Of a stretch of DNA of 64,000 bases, positions 45,691-59,710 are shown one piece after another. Position 1 is the first letter of the stretch. The number at the start of each line of letters is the position of its first letter. Source of the DNA: Eulemur rufifrons (taxonomy: Eukaryota > Chordata > Mammalia > Primates > Lemuridae); NCBI RefSeq assembly GCF_041146395.1, contig NC_091008.1, forward strand, positions 6,337,501 through 6,401,500, read 5' to 3'. The notes below the pieces were generated by a model, which saw only the letters and a list, made by a program, of their open reading frames with translations, was not told where the DNA came from and did not search any database. The position numbers were made by a program, and so were the translations under genes.

Positions 45691-47884
45691 TCTGTGTCTG
45701 TCAAACTGTAAACCAATGGAAAATAAGGAACCATTAAGCATTTGTTTTGGAGTATTGATTCAACATTAGGTATTCAATGGAATTTTCATGACGAGATGAC
45801 TATGATATAATGAGTTTATCTATAAATAAAAAATTACTTACACCCACTCAGGTAATGTTCTGATTGTATTGATACTTGTTATAACCAAGACTTTGCTGCA
45901 TTTTGAACATTTTGTCATAAATATTGTCAGACATAAACAAAAGTAGGTAGAATAGTAAAACGAACTCCCTGTACTCACAATCTATTCATCACTGTTTTAA
46001 ACATCAGTTTTTTCCCAAGGTGTGTGTGTTGTGGGGGAGGAGGGGAGTGGGTGTCGTAGTATATCTATGTGCATAGTATAATACTCCATCTGGGGTTCTT
46101 GGAACGGCATCTAACATTTACTAGCTTAAACCTTGTTGGTTCAAAGCATCTGAAAAAATTTTTTGAATTTAGGTTACAAATGCAACTGCCCAGTGGGGAT
46201 TAGTCCTCTGGTTGATAATGACCTTCAACACTTACATCACCCCAACACTTGAATAGGCAAAGCAAAGCAGGAAGAGGAGTATGCTTAGTCCAGGATTAAT
46301 GTGATTAAAGGAAACCTGTTCTGCTTGTTTTATTCATCTGGTTGTTTGTAAATGCACAAGGAAAGCGAAAAATAGCTCCGTTATGAACAACAAAAGCACA
46401 TTTACCCACTACTCCACTCTCTTCCATAGTAGTACTGAGTGTCCTAACTGTATTACTTGTGTACGAGGGGAATGCCACCATTTCTACACCATTTCAGGAC
46501 AGAGTAGGAGTTTGAGTCTCTCTGTTCCTCTACTCTGCCCGGAGCTCCTTGTCACCAAACGCATGTGAATGACATTTGGGCATAGGTGAGGGCATCCTCT
46601 ACTGTAAAAATCACAAACTGATATATTTCTAACATGAATCTAGCCTACTAGTTTTTTAGTGTGAGACCTGAACGAAGTTTTTAAAACATTAAAGCCTACA
46701 TTAAAAAATATGGAGATATCACATAAAAATCTGGATTTTCAACCTTTAAAAAAAAAAAAATTAGAAAGTCTGATGTCAGTGCCCTCACAATAGCCAGGTG
46801 GCATCTATCCCTTTGAATAGGCACATTCTCTCTTGTATAGTGCAATTTCCACCTGGCTGGGGTCATCCATTCATGTTTTCTGCTTTAAAAAACTTGAATT
46901 TGCTAACCCTGGTCTGTAACCATTAACGAGCACTGTTCCCAACATGTAAACTAACTGAACCAAATGAGCAGACTTTCAGAGAAGTCCCGTTCATGACTTT
47001 GCAATTGAATGTAAAAATGTGTATTTTTGACTAAGGTAGGTACACTAGATACGGATTTCTAACATGTTACAATACGAAGAGGAAATTTCCAAACAGGTGA
47101 CCCAGAGCAAGTTCTATGGCTTTAAAAGCCTTGAGTAATACAAAAAAGGACGAGAGGATAAGATATTTCTTTCTAGAGCGCCCTTGCTGGTTATCAGTCC
47201 CCATTAATCTCAAAGAGGATCAGGTTAGGGTGTTACCTTCTTCACCTAAAGTCTAGTGAGGGGATTCCATGGGGTCATTCAGAATCTTCAGATATATTCC
47301 TTATGATTAAGAGGCATCATTAGGAGATGCTTAATTCATGTCAGACTGAAGAAGGGATAAAGATAGAGGGAGGAAGTGGGGGCGGGGAGAGAGAGAGAGA
47401 GAGACACATTACGTTTGACAGTAACTATACTTCTGTTGAGAGTAAGGCAAACTGTATTTTCAGTGAATCATACGAGGGATGCGCAAGAGAGGCCCTGTTC
47501 TGAATCTTCTTCAGAAGGGAGGATGGAGGACTCTAAAAGCGAGAGACTGTGAGGAATGGACAACCTCAGAGGGGCCAAGGAAGGAAGAAGAACCAAGTGA
47601 GTGTAGGTGGAAGGAAGGGAAAAGCAAAGAAAAAACTAACCACACATTGCAGGACAGACTTCACAGATTCTGGCCAGGTGGGAAGGAAAGAATAGTAAAC
47701 ACCAAACCAAGTTGACAGCTACATTACATGAAATTTGGCTGTGTTCACCAAATTAAAGCCATGTTGGCAACTTACAGTGAGCCTTGGCTAGTATTACCTG
47801 AACATGGTCCTTAAAAGACATTTGATTTCTCAAGTTCTCATGAGGATAAGGAGAAGATTACCACCACTGAATACATTTTGTTTT
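45691..47884. other. Unique DNA
   Basis: A (GA)n tract is at 47386-47404 and an A run at 46750-46761. No gene or repeat family is recognised. Confidence 0.4.
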
Positions 47885-49250
47885 TATTTTTGTAATCCAA
47901 GAGATGTGTGTTTATTTATTTAATTTTCCCCAGCATCATTGAGGTGTAATTGACAAATAAGATTATATAAAGTGTACAGTGTGATGATTTATATATGTAC
48001 TGAAGTGCTTACCACAATCAAGTTAGTTAAGACTCCGTCATCATTTCGCATAGTCACCGTTTTCTTTTTTGTGGTGAGAACATTTAAGATCTTTCTTAGA
48101 AACTTTCAAGTATACGGTACGGTGTTGTTAACTACAGTCATCATACTGTAGAATGGATCTCCATAACTTACTCATCTGTATCTGGAAGTTTGTGGCCTTT
48201 CGCAGTCACGGCCCCATTCACCCCGCCCCTAGCCCGTGACAGCCACCGTTCTACTCTGCGTTCCTGTGAGTTTCACTTTTTTCGAAATCTCTATATGAGA
48301 TCATGTGGCATTTGTCTTTTTCTCCCTGATTTTTTTTACTTAGTACATTCCCCTTAAGTTTCATCCATGTTGTCCCAAATGGCTGAATAATATTCCATCG
48401 TGTGCCTACAGGTAGACAGATGTGGACATAGATGTCCACGTATAGATATCACATTTTTTAAATGCATTAGTTCATGAATAAACACTTAGGTTGTTTCCAT
48501 TTCGTGGCTGCTATTAGTAATGCTACAATAGATACAGGAGTGCAGCTATTTCTTTGAGATACTGATTTTGTTTCTTAGGATATGTACCCAGAAATAGTAT
48601 GGCTGGATATTTTAGTAGTTCCGTTTTTAATGTTTAAGGAAGCTCTGTACTGTTTTTTATAATGGAAAACATTCCCAACAACAGTGCACAAAGGTTTCCT
48701 TTTCTCCACATCCTTGCCGACACTGTCTCGTCTTTTCGATAATACCATTCTAACAGGTGTGAGATAATATCTCTTTGTAGTTTTGATTTACATTTTCCTG
48801 ATGAGTTGAGCACCTCTTCATGTACCTGTTGGCCATTTATAGTATTCCCCTAGAAAAGTATGTATTCATGTTATTTTCTCAATTTTTAAAATAGGATTAT
48901 TTATTTTGCTATTGTTACGAGTTTCTTATATATTTTGGATATTAACTTCTTATCAGATATGTGGTTTGCAAAATATTTTCTCCCATTCTATATTCTATAG
49001 ATTAGATTTTCCTTTTAATTGTTTCCATTGCTGTGCAGAAGGTTTTCAGTTTGATGTAGTTTGCTTAATTTGCTTTCTTTACCTGTGCTTTTCATGTCGT
49101 ACCCAAAAATCATTGCTATGACCAGTGTCACAGAGCTTTTTCCCTAGGCTTTCTTGTAGGACTTTTACTGTTTTAGGTTTTACATTTAGGTCTTTTATTC
49201 ATTTTGAGTTTATTTTTGTGTATGATGTAAAAATTTCAAGTGTAAATAGT
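47885..49250 (-). mobile_element. Old L1 (L1MA/MB-like), 3' part
   Basis: A long antisense L1 with many stops: the 3' UTR at 47930-48240 ('cattgaggtgtaattgacaa'), then ORF2 antisense ('ggctgaataatattccatcg', 'cttaggttgtttccatttcg', 'tctccacatccttgccgaca', 'ctaacaggtgtgagataata') and on to 'gtacccaaaaatcattgcta' near 49110. It is older than the element at 31018: the frame is broken throughout. Confidence 0.85.
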
Positions 49251-51589
49251 AAGCAATATTCAGAAATGGTTTGGAAACTTCTTTCACGATACTGGGAGTT
49301 AAAGGAGGTGCATCCAGATCTGATTCAAACATAGTGATGCTGATTTCATTTAAAATTTCTCTTTTTGGATAAATGTGTGTATCACAATTGGAAAGGTAGA
49401 GGGCATAAGAGAATATTATCCTGCGGTCTTAAGAACTGTTACAGTTAGCAAGCAAGGGAAATTTAGCTACTGAATCTCACAGAGAAAAGTTCTCAAATAC
49501 TGATACTATTATTAAAAATTCTCTTTTTGAATCTTCTGTTAGGAATCCAAAGAATAAAGTAAGAAAAGTAGTTTCTAATAAAAATCATCACAGCTTTATT
49601 CCAAGTCTGTAAGTTGCTTAGGGTTGTTTAGAAAGTCATGATCACCTCAGTGGATGCTGTTGGGTAGGTACCTCCGAGGTATTTCACTGTACAAGACTGG
49701 CTTTGAAAACTATGACTGCCGCTCGTTCATCAATTAAAGTAATTCACATCATGGCAAAACACACAAGGCGAATACGAAGTGTTCTCAGAAACAATGACTA
49801 ACAATTGCAGGATATAAATGGGAAAAGTGCCATTGAAGATAATGCAGGAGCTTTTAATCCTTGGAAGAGAGGACAATTATGGTACCTCCTGCTCCCTTCT
49901 GCCTGTCCGCACGACCCCGCCACCCGTGCATGGGAACACGTATCACTTCCTCCGGAACAGTTGCATTCGGTTTGATCATGAAGAAAACCTCTCTCGTGCA
50001 GATCCCCCGCTTCCTCCCCTCTGATGTGCGGACCTTTCAAGCCCGCTCGGTCACACAGCATTTCTGTGCGTTGTCGCCTCCTCCTCACCGAGGCTGCTGG
50101 GACAGACTTCAAACACTCTGTTCCGAGGGGCCCAGAACTGGCGAGGGGGGTCGGGGGAAGGAAGGGAAATCAAGTCAGTGCTAGCCACACAAGAAAAAAA
50201 AAAAAAACTGTGGGAGTTGGTGGTGGTGCTGCTGGAGGAGGAGTAATTTTTACTGAGCCAAATGAGATGATACCTGAAAAAAATGTTTAATTCATTATAA
50301 AGAGAAAAACTGATTCAGGAGTTAGACTAATACTTTAAATCTGCGAAAGTGCATAAATAGAAAAACAGTGTTAAGAGAATAATTTGAGGTGTCAAAGTGA
50401 AGCTAAAAAGATGCGGAGATGCCGTTGACTTCCCTGAGGTTTCCAAAAGGCTCTGAATTTCCCATTTTAACCCACCCAGACAGTAGACGTTTAGCATTAG
50501 GACAAGAGACAGCAGTGGCTGGGATTCTCATGTGGCTGTATTCATTCTGCTGTAAAAACCTACATAGGAAATTTCTCTCAGTGACATATTCTCTGTAATT
50601 AAAACAACATATTAAATATGTACAGCATAATGGCAGATCGTTTTTAAACAGGAGGCTTTTCAAGGTTTACTGCGGGGCGTCAGCTACCCTTTAAGTTAAA
50701 ATAATGTTTGACAGGTCAGTAATGAGACATAAAAGATTTTTTTTTAAAACCAGACAATTTTGTACAAATAAAGGGGCAGAAACAGAAACATCAAAGCTCA
50801 GGAACTGTATACATTGCACAAAGCATTAGCAGTTTCTGTTCTCTTTAAAATTTTGACATATGTTGTATAGTGTGGTTAGAGCTATTAAGGAAATGCAACT
50901 GCTTTCCAGGCAGTTCTTCTACCACTCTCATCTTCCCGTGTCACGTGAAGGCCGCTTTGGAGTTTCCCAGGAATCAGGCAAGGTGTTGCTGTGCTTTGGT
51001 GGGTAGGGTAAGTGCCGGCAGAGAATGCTCATTAAGGCACGCAGCATCTCTCAATTAGTAATCTATCAATTAAGTGGTATTTGTTCTTGATTTAAATGGC
51101 ATTTTGATTTTTTAATACCGGAATTCCAAGAGAAACCTTACGTCCTCTGTAGTCTTCTCAGTTCTCTGGCTAAGAACTTCTATCGGAGTTGAGGAGCATT
51201 GCAAGTTAGTATTGGCAGGTGGACTGTCCAATTTAAAAATACCTGGGAAGTATCTCCCAATTAGGAGGTGAAACTCCACAGAGAGTTGGAAGAAATTTTT
51301 CATGGCTGTTACAGTTTTCTGATTGATCTTTTATTATTTGAATGAGTACTTTTTCATCTAGCTTCAGCAAGTTATCTGAAGGAGTTCTTGGATGAAATAA
51401 GATAGGTGTGATCGTTTCTGAAATTAAGTTCAAACACATGGCAGAAATGCTTCTGTAGAGGAATGCGTTTTAAAGTATGGTATTGCTTAAGGGGCAGGGA
51501 GACCCTTCAGTTTTCCCATAGTTAACTATTTTCCTGAGCCTGATTTCTGGAACCAAGATGTTCCTTAAATAGTTAACATCCATCATCAT
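49251..51589. other. Unique DNA
   Basis: A CpG-richer part lies at 49900-50160, without other promoter signs. An A run at 50190-50204 is followed by GGT/GGA-rich DNA. No gene is recognised. Confidence 0.4.
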
Positions 51590-51810
51590 GTAACAGAAGC
51601 AGCACGGACTTTAAAACCAGACAGAGGCCAATGTGTACCCACCCTCTCCCCCTCACCAGCTGGGAGACTCTGAGAAAGTCTGTTAACTTCTCTGGGCCTT
51701 GGGTTTCTCATCTGTAAAATTGGGATAATGATACCAATTTACAGAGGTTTATTATAGAAATTAAAGTGCAATTTATATAAACTTTTAATATTTAGCAAGT
51801 ACCAGTTTCT
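51590..51810 (+). repeat. MIR SINE
   Basis: 'aagcagcacggactttaaaa', 'agctgggagactctgagaaa', 'gggtttctcatctgtaaaat' and 'tgggataatgataccaattt' follow the MIR in order, nearly full length. Confidence 0.85.
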
Positions 51811-52084
51811 CTATTCCACCTTCACCAGAAGGAGAACTGATTGGACAGTCATCCCCTCGGAGCCAGAAAGAAGCATATTCAAGATTATGAAAAGGCCAAC
51901 TATCCTTTCTCTTTATATTAGATGTTTATTTTAGTAGTTTTAAAACCTATCATTCCAAAGGCTTGAATGTTGGAATCAGAACAAATGAGTAAAGGGATTA
52001 TGCGGACTCATCTCTTTCTACTGCTCCTTACTATTTCTAACCCCTACTCCCACCACGGTCTAAAAGTGAGCTATTTCTAGGATC

Positions 52085-52900
52085 AGCGTGAGCACATCAA
52101 AGGTGAGCGCAGATTCTTTAAGTTCAACGTGTCCAGAGCTGCACTTAGGATCTTTCGCTGCCATCACCGGATGCCCAAAGCATAACAAAAAGCTGGGATT
52201 TATCCTGGCCATCCTTTCTGACACTCCCTACAAACAACCCACCTCCCAGAACTTTTACTGGTACCTTTAAATAGTACTGATTGTTCCTCTCTCTCCTCTT
52301 TAGGCTCCGTTTAAGCTTTGGTACTCTTCAGTTCTTTCCTAGATTACTGTCAAGGCCTTCTGATGGTGTCTTTTGTTCTGGTCTCAATATCATCCAAACA
52401 CCATGCTAAGTACGTAACTCCCCTGCTTAGAACCACCAGAGGTCTGTCCATAGCATTAAAAAGTCAAGTCTGAATTCCTCAGTGTGGCAAATCAGGCCCT
52501 TTGTGACGTGGCCCCCGCCGGCTGCGGCAGTATATCCTGCCAGGCCTCCCCTTGTTTCCTGAGCTTCACCCCCACTGAACGACAGCTCGTCCTGCTACGA
52601 AACGCTGCAGATCTGCACATGGTGTTCCCTGTGCTTGGATCTCACGTCAGGCTGTACTGACTGTCACTGTTTACCACTACCTGATCTTCAAAACCAGGAA
52701 GAATTAATCATTCCCTTCTCCGGACTCTCTGAATCTTGTACAGACCACTATGATTGCAGTCACCCTATTGGATTAGATGTATGCCCCTTCCCTGGAGTGT
52801 ATGAACTCCATGAATAGTGAACGTATCTATTCACCTTTGTGCTCTCAGGCTGTTATGCTACTAAGGTACCATAGGTATTACTGAAGGCTGGTTGAACAGC
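52085..52900 (+). repeat. L2 LINE, ORF2 3' part and 3' end
   Basis: Sense L2 over about 800 bp: 'gattactgtcaaggccttct', 'aactcccctgcttagaacca', 'aatcaggccctttgtgacgt', 'ctgcacatggtgttccctgt', and 'ggagtgtatgaactccatga' in the 3' part. The longest L2 piece in the window, with many stops. Confidence 0.8.
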
Positions 52901-53264
52901 TGAATTCAGGATGCAGAGTCAGGTTACTTGGATGTTGTGGCAGCAAAAGAGAGAGAGAGATGTGATGAGATCAAGCCACATTTGCAACAAACTAGATTCT
53001 ATCCAGGGTGATTTTGGCGTGGTCATTTTATATCATGAAAACCCATCAGTCGTTTAAAAAGAATAGCAAGAAAATTCAATGGCAATGGTATATATTGCTT
53101 CAAATGTCAGTGACTTGAACCTTGAACGTGGAGAGCCATTGTACCAGTTAGGGTGTAGCTCATGTTTTGTAACAAGTAGACTCCAGATTGCGATGGGTTA
53201 AGGTAAATAGTAGTGTGTTTCTCATGATTCCATTATAAAAGTGTTTGTAAAATATCAAGAGAGG

Positions 53265-53680
53265 GAGGAGGGAAGGATTAATTAAACAATGGAATGGAGG
53301 GAGGCCTTGCAAAGGAATTCATGATTGTGTGGAAACTTGAAAGATGCTTAGGACTTCAACAGCTCAGAGAAGTCAGGAAAAAGACATGCTTGGTAGAGGC
53401 GCTAGAGAAAAGCAGAGTCGCGAACCACAGGCAGCGTCCCTGGGATGCAAATAGTCTGGAACAGTGAAGTGGGAAAGCAGCGAGCGATGAGACTGAACAG
53501 GTGGGTGGGAATCACGCGGTGAAAACCCCAGACACGGTGAGCTGACTATTCGGATTCAGGAGAAGTCTATATCTGATGTCCCGAATGAGAAGCTACGTGA
53601 GGTGTTTGATCCAGGATGTGATGTGACTCTAGCTACAACGTAGAAGGACCCTTCAGACAGTAATGGGCAAGGAGGAATGG
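53265..53680 (-). repeat. L2 LINE fragment
   Basis: 'gagggaggccttgcaaagga', 'aggatgtgatgtgactctag' and the following region give the antisense L2 ORF2/3' order. Confidence 0.65.
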
Positions 53681-54637
53681 CCTCCATACAGTTACATGGT
53701 GCCCTGGTCATTCCTATAGTGTATAACCTGGGAAAAGGGGTTTACTGTACCGTTGGATTTTTCTAAATCTAGATGGAGAAGAGAGTTGTTTGTGTAGCAT
53801 AGCATGAGTGAAAGGTGGAGTGGGCGCCTTGGCGTTTACAACCCCATTCAAACATCAAAACACCTGAGGGAGAAAAAGGTCAGAAAGTGAAGTGTCTCCT
53901 TCTGGGCCTGAGGAGAAGAGCAGGATATAATTATCCTTATAAAAGGAGACACACCAGAAGTTGGATGGCTCACTTAAAACCCAAGCAAACTCAAAGTGTA
54001 CAACCCTAAACTGTATGCCCCCAGTCTATCCACAAAAAACGATTTGGCTGTGCACTGTTTCCTTGGGGGTGGGGGAAGGAACAGAGTATACATTTCTTCA
54101 CACATCTAAAGATTCCTTTGAACTCGTTCTACTTATATCCCTACACACTTTTATTTGAAGGCTGCAGTGCCCACAAATCCAGGCAGATAATTTACATTTT
54201 TATGTAAGCAATTTTGAACAATTTTTTTCCTCTGTATTTTTGGTCAAAATTTTGGGTGAGAGAGGAGTGAGTCATAGACTCATAAAAGAGACATTTGGGT
54301 CATCCGTGATGTTACTCTAACTCTGAGCCTATAACACATTTCAGATTTTACTTGGTTATGTTTTACCATCCAAATCCATAGCATATTCTGCTAGGTTAGA
54401 GAAATTTAGTGGATATTACTCTTAACTTTTCATCTTCTTTCAAATGGAACATTATTTCCCAAGGAAGAGATTGAAGCCCATGAGTTCAAGAGAGGAAACA
54501 TCATTGTAGAAAGATCACGGTGAATTTTACAAAACTAGACCTGTAGGCAAGTCAGGATTTGACCATACGGAAGAAATGCAAAGATATTGCTAGCATTAAT
54601 AGAATGGGTGGGGTATGGGAGAGAAAGCACACATTCG
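53681..54637. other. Unique DNA
   Basis: No feature is recognised. Confidence 0.4.
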
Positions 54638-54990
54638 TTTATTCTTCCCAGACATTCACTAAGTGCTTGCTAGGTGTTCACCACGGAGCTGGGGCCTTAG
54701 TAGATCTTAAGGAACAATGAAAGAGAAATCAGGAAATGTAAGTGAGATGTAGAATGTGCAGGGCCTCACGTAGCTAGTTAACGCATTTGTAATTTGTCTT
54801 GGAGGCAATAATGAATCACCCAGGAGAGCATCGTGTTTGAAAGATTAATCCAGAAGCGCTGCCAGACGGCTGGAGAGGGAAGAGAAAGAAGGCGGGAGGG
54901 CAGTTAAGGGAGGCTCTTGCATTAGTCTAAGCACAGGGGAGCGAGGCTCTGCCGGGTTGATGACAGAGATGGAAAGGAATGGAAAATCAA
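54638..54990 (-). repeat. L2 LINE fragment
   Basis: 'cattcactaagtgcttgcta', 'ggcctcacgtagctagttaa', 'gaaagattaatccagaagcg' and 'ttgcattagtctaagcacag' follow the antisense L2, with some internal loss. Confidence 0.7.
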
Positions 54991-55889
54991 GGGGCATAGG
55001 CCAAGAAAGAACAGAAGATATTGGTTACAAAGGTGGATATGATGGAGGTAAAAGAAAAATATTTTAGAGGGGGCATTTTTGCTAAATTACTCTTTATTAT
55101 AATATCTACGGTGACACATTCAAGACATAGGAATTTCCTTTTCTCTTACGTTTTCATTACTTGTTATGTCTATTGAGGTATAGAATATTTAAGAACATGA
55201 CTGGTCATCTAGAGAAACACATGAAAATTTTAAATGTAGAAAAATAAGTTTCCTTTCATGTCAGTCTGTAAAAGGAACACAAGAAAATATATTGAAAATA
55301 AAAGTATTATAAACAATTACCCACTATAAATAGGAGGCAAAGTTTTATTAGTCTACATACAAGAATCAAACATTAGTTTAGAGATTATTTTTAAATAATT
55401 GCCAGAAGATGTATGAATACATTATTTGCTTGAGTCTTGACCACACAAGATTTTAGGGGAAGATTCTCATACCAAGATGGTTTATAAGGACAAAATTAGT
55501 GACAGTAAGTCAAACATTAGGACAAAGATATTCGTGTTAGGTCAAAAAGCTCATGCCTTTCTGCTGAGCTGTCATTATACATGGCTTACTTAAAATTGAG
55601 TGTGGTCTACGATGAAAAGTGTGAAAATCAAACCTTTTCCATAAGAGCCGTGAGGATTATCTTCCCACAGTCATTTGAGCTTCTGGTCTCTGGGAGAGAA
55701 GAAGTTGGTCAGGAGCACAGTGGGGTTTGGGTCAGGAAAGAGTCGGCGGGTCAACAGGCCGGCTCCTTTCCAGAAGAAAGCTGACCGCGTACCTGGGGTC
55801 GAAAACAGCCAAGTGCACCGGCTGATGGCAGTTGCGCCTTTGTCTGAACCGGCTCACGTTCTCTTTGACACAGACCACCTTCACCCCAG
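54991..55889. other. Unique DNA
   Basis: No feature is recognised. Confidence 0.4.
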
Positions 55890-56130
55890 ATGAACTATAT
55901 CCTCTCATCGCGCCTTGCATTTCTCGTTCCTTTAGAGCATTTATCAGGATTAGTGATTGTGCCTTTCTGTGCTTACGAAACGCCTGTCTCTCCCGCTGGG
56001 CTCTGAGAGTAACGATGGCAGAGTGGAAGGGCCACGTCTGTTCTGCTCACGACCCTCTTTCCAGCTCAACCACGGGGTCCGGCACAGACTTTATTCCCAG
56101 TAACTGTTAATTGATAGATGAACGTCTAAC
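55890..56130 (+). repeat. L2 LINE 3'-end fragment
   Basis: 'gggctctgagagtaacgatg', 'ctctttccagctcaaccacg' and 'gtaactgttaattgatagat' fit the sense L2 3' end in a diverged form. Confidence 0.45.
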
Positions 56131-58694
56131 ACTCTTACTCCTCCACGCATCACTTCAACTTCGATGTCTAATTGGAAAATTAGATGAAAACGATCAAAAT
56201 TAGGTAGTAAATACTGATCGTTTTGGAGACTCTCAATGCTCGGATGTTAGAGAGCAGCATGAGGAAATTAAAGCAGAGAATATCAATATTTTAAGGGCTC
56301 CTTGATGAACAAGTTATCCACCATGAAAAGAGATCCAGAAAGAACTGTGAAAATGCACATTAATCTAGTTAATCTATTTCGTGAAGGTAGTACAATCAGT
56401 GAAAATTAAAAATAAAACGTTTAAACTGTGGGGAAAGCAATGCCATCTCCAGAAGGGAAATTGTACCTGATCACATCACAGATTCCCTTGAAAGGAAATG
56501 CACACGTCACTGTGGGTGGAGGATACACTGAAAGTGTCATCTATTTTCACTTTCAAAAGCCTTTAACAATGTTCTGCCTTGAAAGCCCCTGGGAAAAACT
56601 CGGGTCGCTGTGGAACTGGGGAAAATGTTTTGCCACAGAGAGAGGAAATTGGCTGAGAAATAGGAAATAAAGGGCGGTGATACACGGGCACTTTCTTGCT
56701 GGAAAAGGTAAACAGTGAGGTTCTCAGATGTCGGGGGCTGATAATAAGTTTTGTGTAACGTTTCAACAAATGATTTGTAAAAGGAAAAAGGCCGCTGGAA
56801 TTCTCACATCTGAAGATTGCGTGAGTCTTTTAGGTAAGGAAAGACGGAATGTCTCGTTGGGCTACAGTGCAGAAAGACTTTGCACGCTGGGTGTGGGGAA
56901 GAACTTAAAAATAAAGAACTTCTTTCTTTTCATTACAGTATTAGAAAAGAGATCATGTAACTTGGTAAATAATTCAAACAGCACAAAGTGATGTAGTACG
57001 AGTCCTTTAACTCAGACCATCCTTCCACTCCCAGAGAGGAGGAGGAGGGAGAACGGGGAAAGACACTCACTCTCGAAGGAATCTGAGTTCTCTAGAAGTG
57101 GCGCTGGCCCTCCCCTGAGGCAGTGGGTCCCCTGTCCCTGGAAATGGACGAGCTGTGGCTGCGACAGCCTCTGGCCAGGGACCCGGCAGAAAAATACACA
57201 CACTGGAGAGAGGGCTGGAACGTCGTCCTATCTTAGGCTTGTTAGGACGGGAAAGTCAAGTGGGGACGTAGCTGACAGCTAGTTGGGTCCCTTCAGCAAT
57301 GCGCATGCTTCGTGGACCTGGAGAACATGCCCGAGTGTCTCTGGTTGTGGAGAACTCACGGCAGTCAGTGGTGGAGCATCCGGAGTGGGGAAAGATGGTC
57401 TCTAAAATTCCTTTCACTTCAAAGCTTTTATGATTGAGACATTCAGAAATGTTGGTATTTCCTATCCAAATTGGGGCAAAATAATACTGCTGATCAAATC
57501 GCTATCATATTGTTAATTTAGCGGCTTAATTTTGCAGAAGAAATGAGAATAGAGAAGATTTAGTCGATCACAAATTACTATTGCTTGAGAAAACTACGCA
57601 AGATCAAGAAATAGTTTAAAGAAAAAAAAGTTTTAAGCAATAACTCCTGCTTTCCTATCATGTTTATACAGATTTCAGATTTATAATGTCTTCTCCACGT
57701 GTTTACACACAGTAATTTATTCATCTAGTCAAATACATTCCATATACACTTTATTTTATTTGCAATTGCCTTTTTTGTGTGTGATTCTTTCACATGTACA
57801 AACTTATTTTCTCATCTGGAATTTATATAAATTAGTAAAATGCTTAAGTACTAAGCAAAATTTTAAAAAAGGAAACATTTCGCAGATATAAAAATTGAAG
57901 CCATTTTTTTCTTGTGGTTTTCTTAGGATTTTGCCAAGAGCCTGGGGTGGTACATCATAATAATTTAGTTTAGAAGACACTTATCAAGAGTGTATCTAAT
58001 ATTTCTACCAATTTATATTGAGATGTGTGTTTTCAATGTGGGCAATCTTCCAAATGCCTGATTAAATTTGTTGGAAGTTTTGTTTGCTAAAACATTTCAC
58101 ATCCTGGGGAAATTAAACCAAATATGTTGTTTTTCTTTGTTCTCCACTGAGCCATGCAAAGTTAAACAGAGCTTTAAAAAAAGAAGAAGAAACAAAAAAT
58201 CTGAATAAATCCCCTCTAAATCAAATTGACCTTTTCTAGGCATTTTTTTCTATATCTTGGCAGAGACTGACTCTATCCTTCTCTTTTCCTAGGTACACTC
58301 TGTGTGGTCCACGTCCTGTTGGCTGTTCCGTTCTCTGAAATGACAATATTTTTGGACTACAGTAGCTTAAAAAGCATTAATTCCCAGTCATTGGAAATAA
58401 CCTACATTTCACTCAAGGCAACGAAACCATTCCTGCTTTCTGATACTTGAGCTTTATGGCCGCTGATTTAAGGCAACCCAAATACTGGAAGGTGAGAATA
58501 ACCGTTTGTTCCTGTGCTGCTTTGCGCTGCCACCCGCTCCCTGTCCCCGGCCAGCCTGTCCGCACGTTCTCCTCTCGGGCTGCGGTGGGGAAAGTAGGAG
58601 AAAGGCGTGAGGGTGGAGAGCGAGTTTATTTTAGGCAAATTCAATCAAGCGGCGAACTTTTATTTTTACTTTTTATATGTTGGGGAAAATAATT
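56131..58694. other. Unique DNA
   Basis: No gene or repeat family is recognised. Small frames at 56728-56991 and 57012-57203 have no domain. Confidence 0.4.
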
Positions 58695-58770
58695 CACTTT
58701 AGAATGACAGAATTTTGGAACTGGAACTAAGGTTTAGGGATTTTCAGTTTAACAGATGACGAAACAAAGT
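58695..58770 (-). repeat. MIR-related fragment
   Basis: 'agaatgacagaattttggaa', 'ctggaactaaggtttaggga' and 'cagatgacgaaacaaag' resemble the antisense 3' part of a MIR-type SINE. Confidence 0.5.
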
Positions 58771-59374
58771 TTTGGACCTTTCTGCTTTTTCCCTTTACAA
58801 TTTACCTCCTTTTTTGGGGGGGGGGGTGCGGAAAGGAGATAACTTTGCAGTATTCTCAAAATGCGGTGCCCCTCAGTCTACAGTATTTGGGAGCAGCAGG
58901 CTGCTTGAAAGAGAAGAAAACTTCCCGATTAAGAGTAAAATAGACAATTTTCCAGACTTCACTCAGACATCTAATGGAAAGAAAGCCTCTAATTCAAATG
59001 GTCTGAGTTGGAGTTGCTTTGCTGGCTTCCTCTCTTTTCCATATTCAGATAAATCAAACCAACATATCATCTTGAGTGTGAGTATATGAGCCCTGTGGTA
59101 GGCACGTCATTAATCGCAACAAACCCATTCTCTGTAATTTATGACTGTGCAACTGCAAAGCTCACATTTCTCTGTAAACTGACACAAATTACCCCCCGGG
59201 GCTCTAACTGATAGAATCTGGTCCATACAGCTTTTCTACACCTTGAGTGGATGCCCTGCCAAATATAAGAGAAATGCCTTTATCTCTCTTTTGTCTTATT
59301 TAGCAAGGTTGTCTGTACTCTTTGTTGTCTAAATGCCCTATTCAAGACTGTATAGTACTGAAAATTATTTATGA
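58771..59374. other. Unique DNA with a G run
   Basis: Eleven consecutive G are at 58816-58826. The 105-codon frame at 58772-59089 runs through it and has no recognisable domain. Confidence 0.4.
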
Positions 59375-59525
59375 CGCATTTATTACATGGTGGGTAATTT
59401 ACCTATTATCTCTTTCAATGACTTAACTAAACCTAAGGGCTAGTTATGCCCACTTACCAGGTGAGGAAACGGAGACTCAGGCTAAGTTAATCATCCTGTG
59501 TCTTACTGTAAGTGGCGAAGACCTC
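59375..59525 (-). repeat. MIR SINE fragment
   Basis: 'acctattatctctttcaatg', 'cttaccaggtgaggaaacgg' and 'agactcaggctaagttaatc' are the antisense MIR 3' half. Confidence 0.7.
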
Positions 59526-59599
59526 AGAGATATATATTGTTATAGTATATATAATATTATATACTTCTGTGTCCTAGAAGTAATGCTTAGAACTTTGCA

Positions 59600-59710
59600 G
59601 CTATTAGGGATATCTACTATAGTGGTAAAACAGAGATTGTACAATCATGGAGACCTAAGCTCAAATACTAGCTTCTTTTGGACAGGTTATTCAAATCCAG
59701 GGAAACTCAA
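59600..59710 (+). repeat. MIR SINE 5' fragment
   Basis: 'ctatagtggtaaaacagaga', 'gagacctaagctcaaatact' and 'tggacaggttattcaaatcc' match the 5' half of a MIR in sense orientation. Confidence 0.6.

Noticed and set aside
53120..53240. Possible LTR or DNA-element piece ('gttttgtaacaagtagactc')
   Set aside because: Resemblance to known repeat starts is too weak to assign family or limits.
58811..58827. Eleven-G run considered as a G-quadruplex
   Set aside because: A single G run without three further G tracts nearby does not make the usual intramolecular motif.
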